Shown here piece after piece: positions 32,154 to 33,125 of a DNA stretch of 33,125 nt (position 1 is the stretch's first letter; each line of letters starts with the position of its first letter). The notes below the pieces were generated by a model. The model saw only the letters and a program-made list of their open reading frames with translations. It searched no databases and was not told the DNA's origin. The stretch spans positions 1 through 33,125 of the forward strand of contig JBLHVI010000037.1 in NCBI GenBank assembly GCA_047630175.1, in the 5' to 3' direction. The position numbers and the translations under genes were made by a program. The DNA is from UBA4582 sp047630175 (GTDB taxonomy: Bacteria > Pseudomonadota > Gammaproteobacteria > Pseudomonadales > Azotimanducaceae).

Positions 32154-33125
32154 CTAGTTTAGCAAGGTAGCGTCTGCTTTGGCCGCAGCCTCGCTAAAGA
32201 CGCGCACGAAATTACCCCCCCAAATCTTCTCCACATCAGCTTGGTCATAGCCACGTGCCAGCAACGCTTTCGTGACGTTCAATGCTTCGCTGGCGTCGTT
32301 GTAGCCGACAATACCGCTGCCATGATTAAAGTCTGTGCCAATACCAACGTGATCAATGCCAATTCGTTGCACGACATAGTCGATATGATTAAGCATGTCC
32401 TCTAGTCTTCCTGGGCCAAGTAGTGCACTGACAGTTTTCAAGAATTTGGTTTGCACTTCTTTATCATCAATCTCCCAGTACAAATCAAAGGGGTAGTAAT
32501 AGTCTTCCTTGATCTGTGCTTCGCGTCGGGCGGCGCGCAATTTTGTATCTAGCATTTGGTCGTTTGAATCAAACAGGTAGCCGAGGAAAGGAGCGATATG
32601 AATGACGCCGCCGTTCTCGCCGATCAGGTCGATCTCTGCATCGGAAAGATTACGACTCACATCAGACAGCTGGCGTACATTGGAGTGACTGGCGATGACC
32701 GGTGCGTTAGTCAGTGACAACACTTCAACAGCAGCGGCCGTAGACAGCTGCGAGATATCAATGACAGCGCCTAGCCCATTAAGTCGTTTGATAGCGGTAC
32801 GACCTAAGTCAGACAAACCACCGTGCTCCTCTGCAACTTCATGGGTGCCGGTTTCACCATCAAAAACCGGACGAGAGGAATCTGCAAAGTCGTTGTGTCC
32901 CATATGCGTTAGAGCAAAGACGCGGACGCCTGTCGCGTAAAACTCATCGATTGCGGTGGGGTCAGTGCCGAGTATGCGAGCATTTTGAAAGCTTAGAATT
33001 AAGGCGCCCTTACCTTCTTTATGGGCTTGAACTAATTCTTCTGCGGACCGTGCTAGCACGACGTTGTTGGCAGGGTCTTGTGTCATTGCCAATACGGCCG
33101 CCAGTTTGCTATCGGCAATCGCGCG
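32154..33125 (-). CDS. Membrane dipeptidase (peptidase M19), N-terminus cut by window edge
   Basis: 323 codons of an M19 (renal dipeptidase) zinc peptidase. The frame is open to the right edge of the window, so the N-terminus, including the first metal-binding HxD motif, lies outside. Visible signatures are FALTHMGHNDFADS, LNGLGAVIDISQLS, PVIASHSNVRQLSDVSRNLSD (with a zinc-ligand His), HVGIGTDFNHG and the closing KIWGGNFVRVFSEA. Enzymes of this family cleave dipeptides or D-amino-acid dipeptides; whether this one is exported cannot be seen. It is followed by a 152-bp gap before the hydroxylase on the same strand. Confidence 0.93.
   Translation of the reverse strand, partial: RAIADSKLAAVLAMTQDPANNVVLARSAEELVQAHKEGKGALILSFQNARILGTDPTAIDEFYATGVRVFALTHMGHNDFADSSRPVFDGETGTHEVAEEHGGLSDLGRTAIKRLNGLGAVIDISQLSTAAAVEVLSLTNAPVIASHSNVRQLSDVSRNLSDAEIDLIGENGGVIHIAPFLGYLFDSNDQMLDTKLRAARREAQIKEDYYYPFDLYWEIDDKEVQTKFLKTVSALLGPGRLEDMLNHIDYVVQRIGIDHVGIGTDFNHGSGIVGYNDASEALNVTKALLARGYDQADVEKIWGGNFVRVFSEAAAKADATLLN

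Overview
The window is a bacterial chromosome segment of medium GC, densely packed with genes on both strands. The gene families (KatG, HxlR, GcvP/GcvT/GlyA, single-chain SdaA, TruA, ESS and DAACS transporters, sterol-desaturase-like and Baeyer-Villiger-type oxygenases) point to a free-living aerobic proteobacterium, most likely a marine gammaproteobacterium. That placement is inference: the window has no rRNA, tRNA or other phylogenetic marker. I saw no insertion sequence, CRISPR array, prophage or RNA gene.

Layout. 1-2099 (-) holds a catalase-peroxidase with a signal peptide, cut by the left edge. 2469-6626 is a regulated catabolic-looking group: enoyl-CoA hydratase/isomerase (-), an SDR lacking the usual YxxxK (+), an MBL-fold hydrolase (-), an HxlR regulator (+) and a DsbA/kappa-GST-like isomerase (+). 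A 14-bp motif occurs both between the hydratase and SDR genes and just before the HxlR gene, so HxlR probably controls itself and that pair. 6642-10807 carries a DUF1254/DUF1214 protein, a PLP aminotransferase, a small conserved protein and a classical SDR. 10974-13721 has two divergent transporters (GltS-like and DAACS-like), with a possible aromatic-rich 12-residue leader upstream of the first. 13923-14690 is a GST-like protein.

14732-22817 is a glycine/serine catabolic block. glyA-gcvT-gcvP are on the minus strand; a divergent LysR regulator and sdaA are on the plus strand. Together they convert glycine through methylene-THF and serine to pyruvate. gcvH, usually between gcvT and gcvP, is absent here and must be supplied from elsewhere.

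22827-28179 contains a small anchored protein, a divergent TruA, a thioredoxin-fold gene, GNAT, GFA, a truncated membrane protein and a 2OG-Fe(II) oxygenase. The thioredoxin-fold gene is the most interesting item. Its two apparent ORFs join in one frame across a UGA exactly where a redox cysteine is expected (WSSW-UGA-GC), and a hairpin of bacterial-SECIS type follows at the right distance. It is therefore a strong candidate selenoprotein, although a nonsense mutation is not excluded.

28638-33125 has a TauD-family dioxygenase, a Baeyer-Villiger-type flavin monooxygenase destroyed by four stops and two frameshifts, a sterol-desaturase-family hydroxylase and a membrane dipeptidase cut by the right edge.
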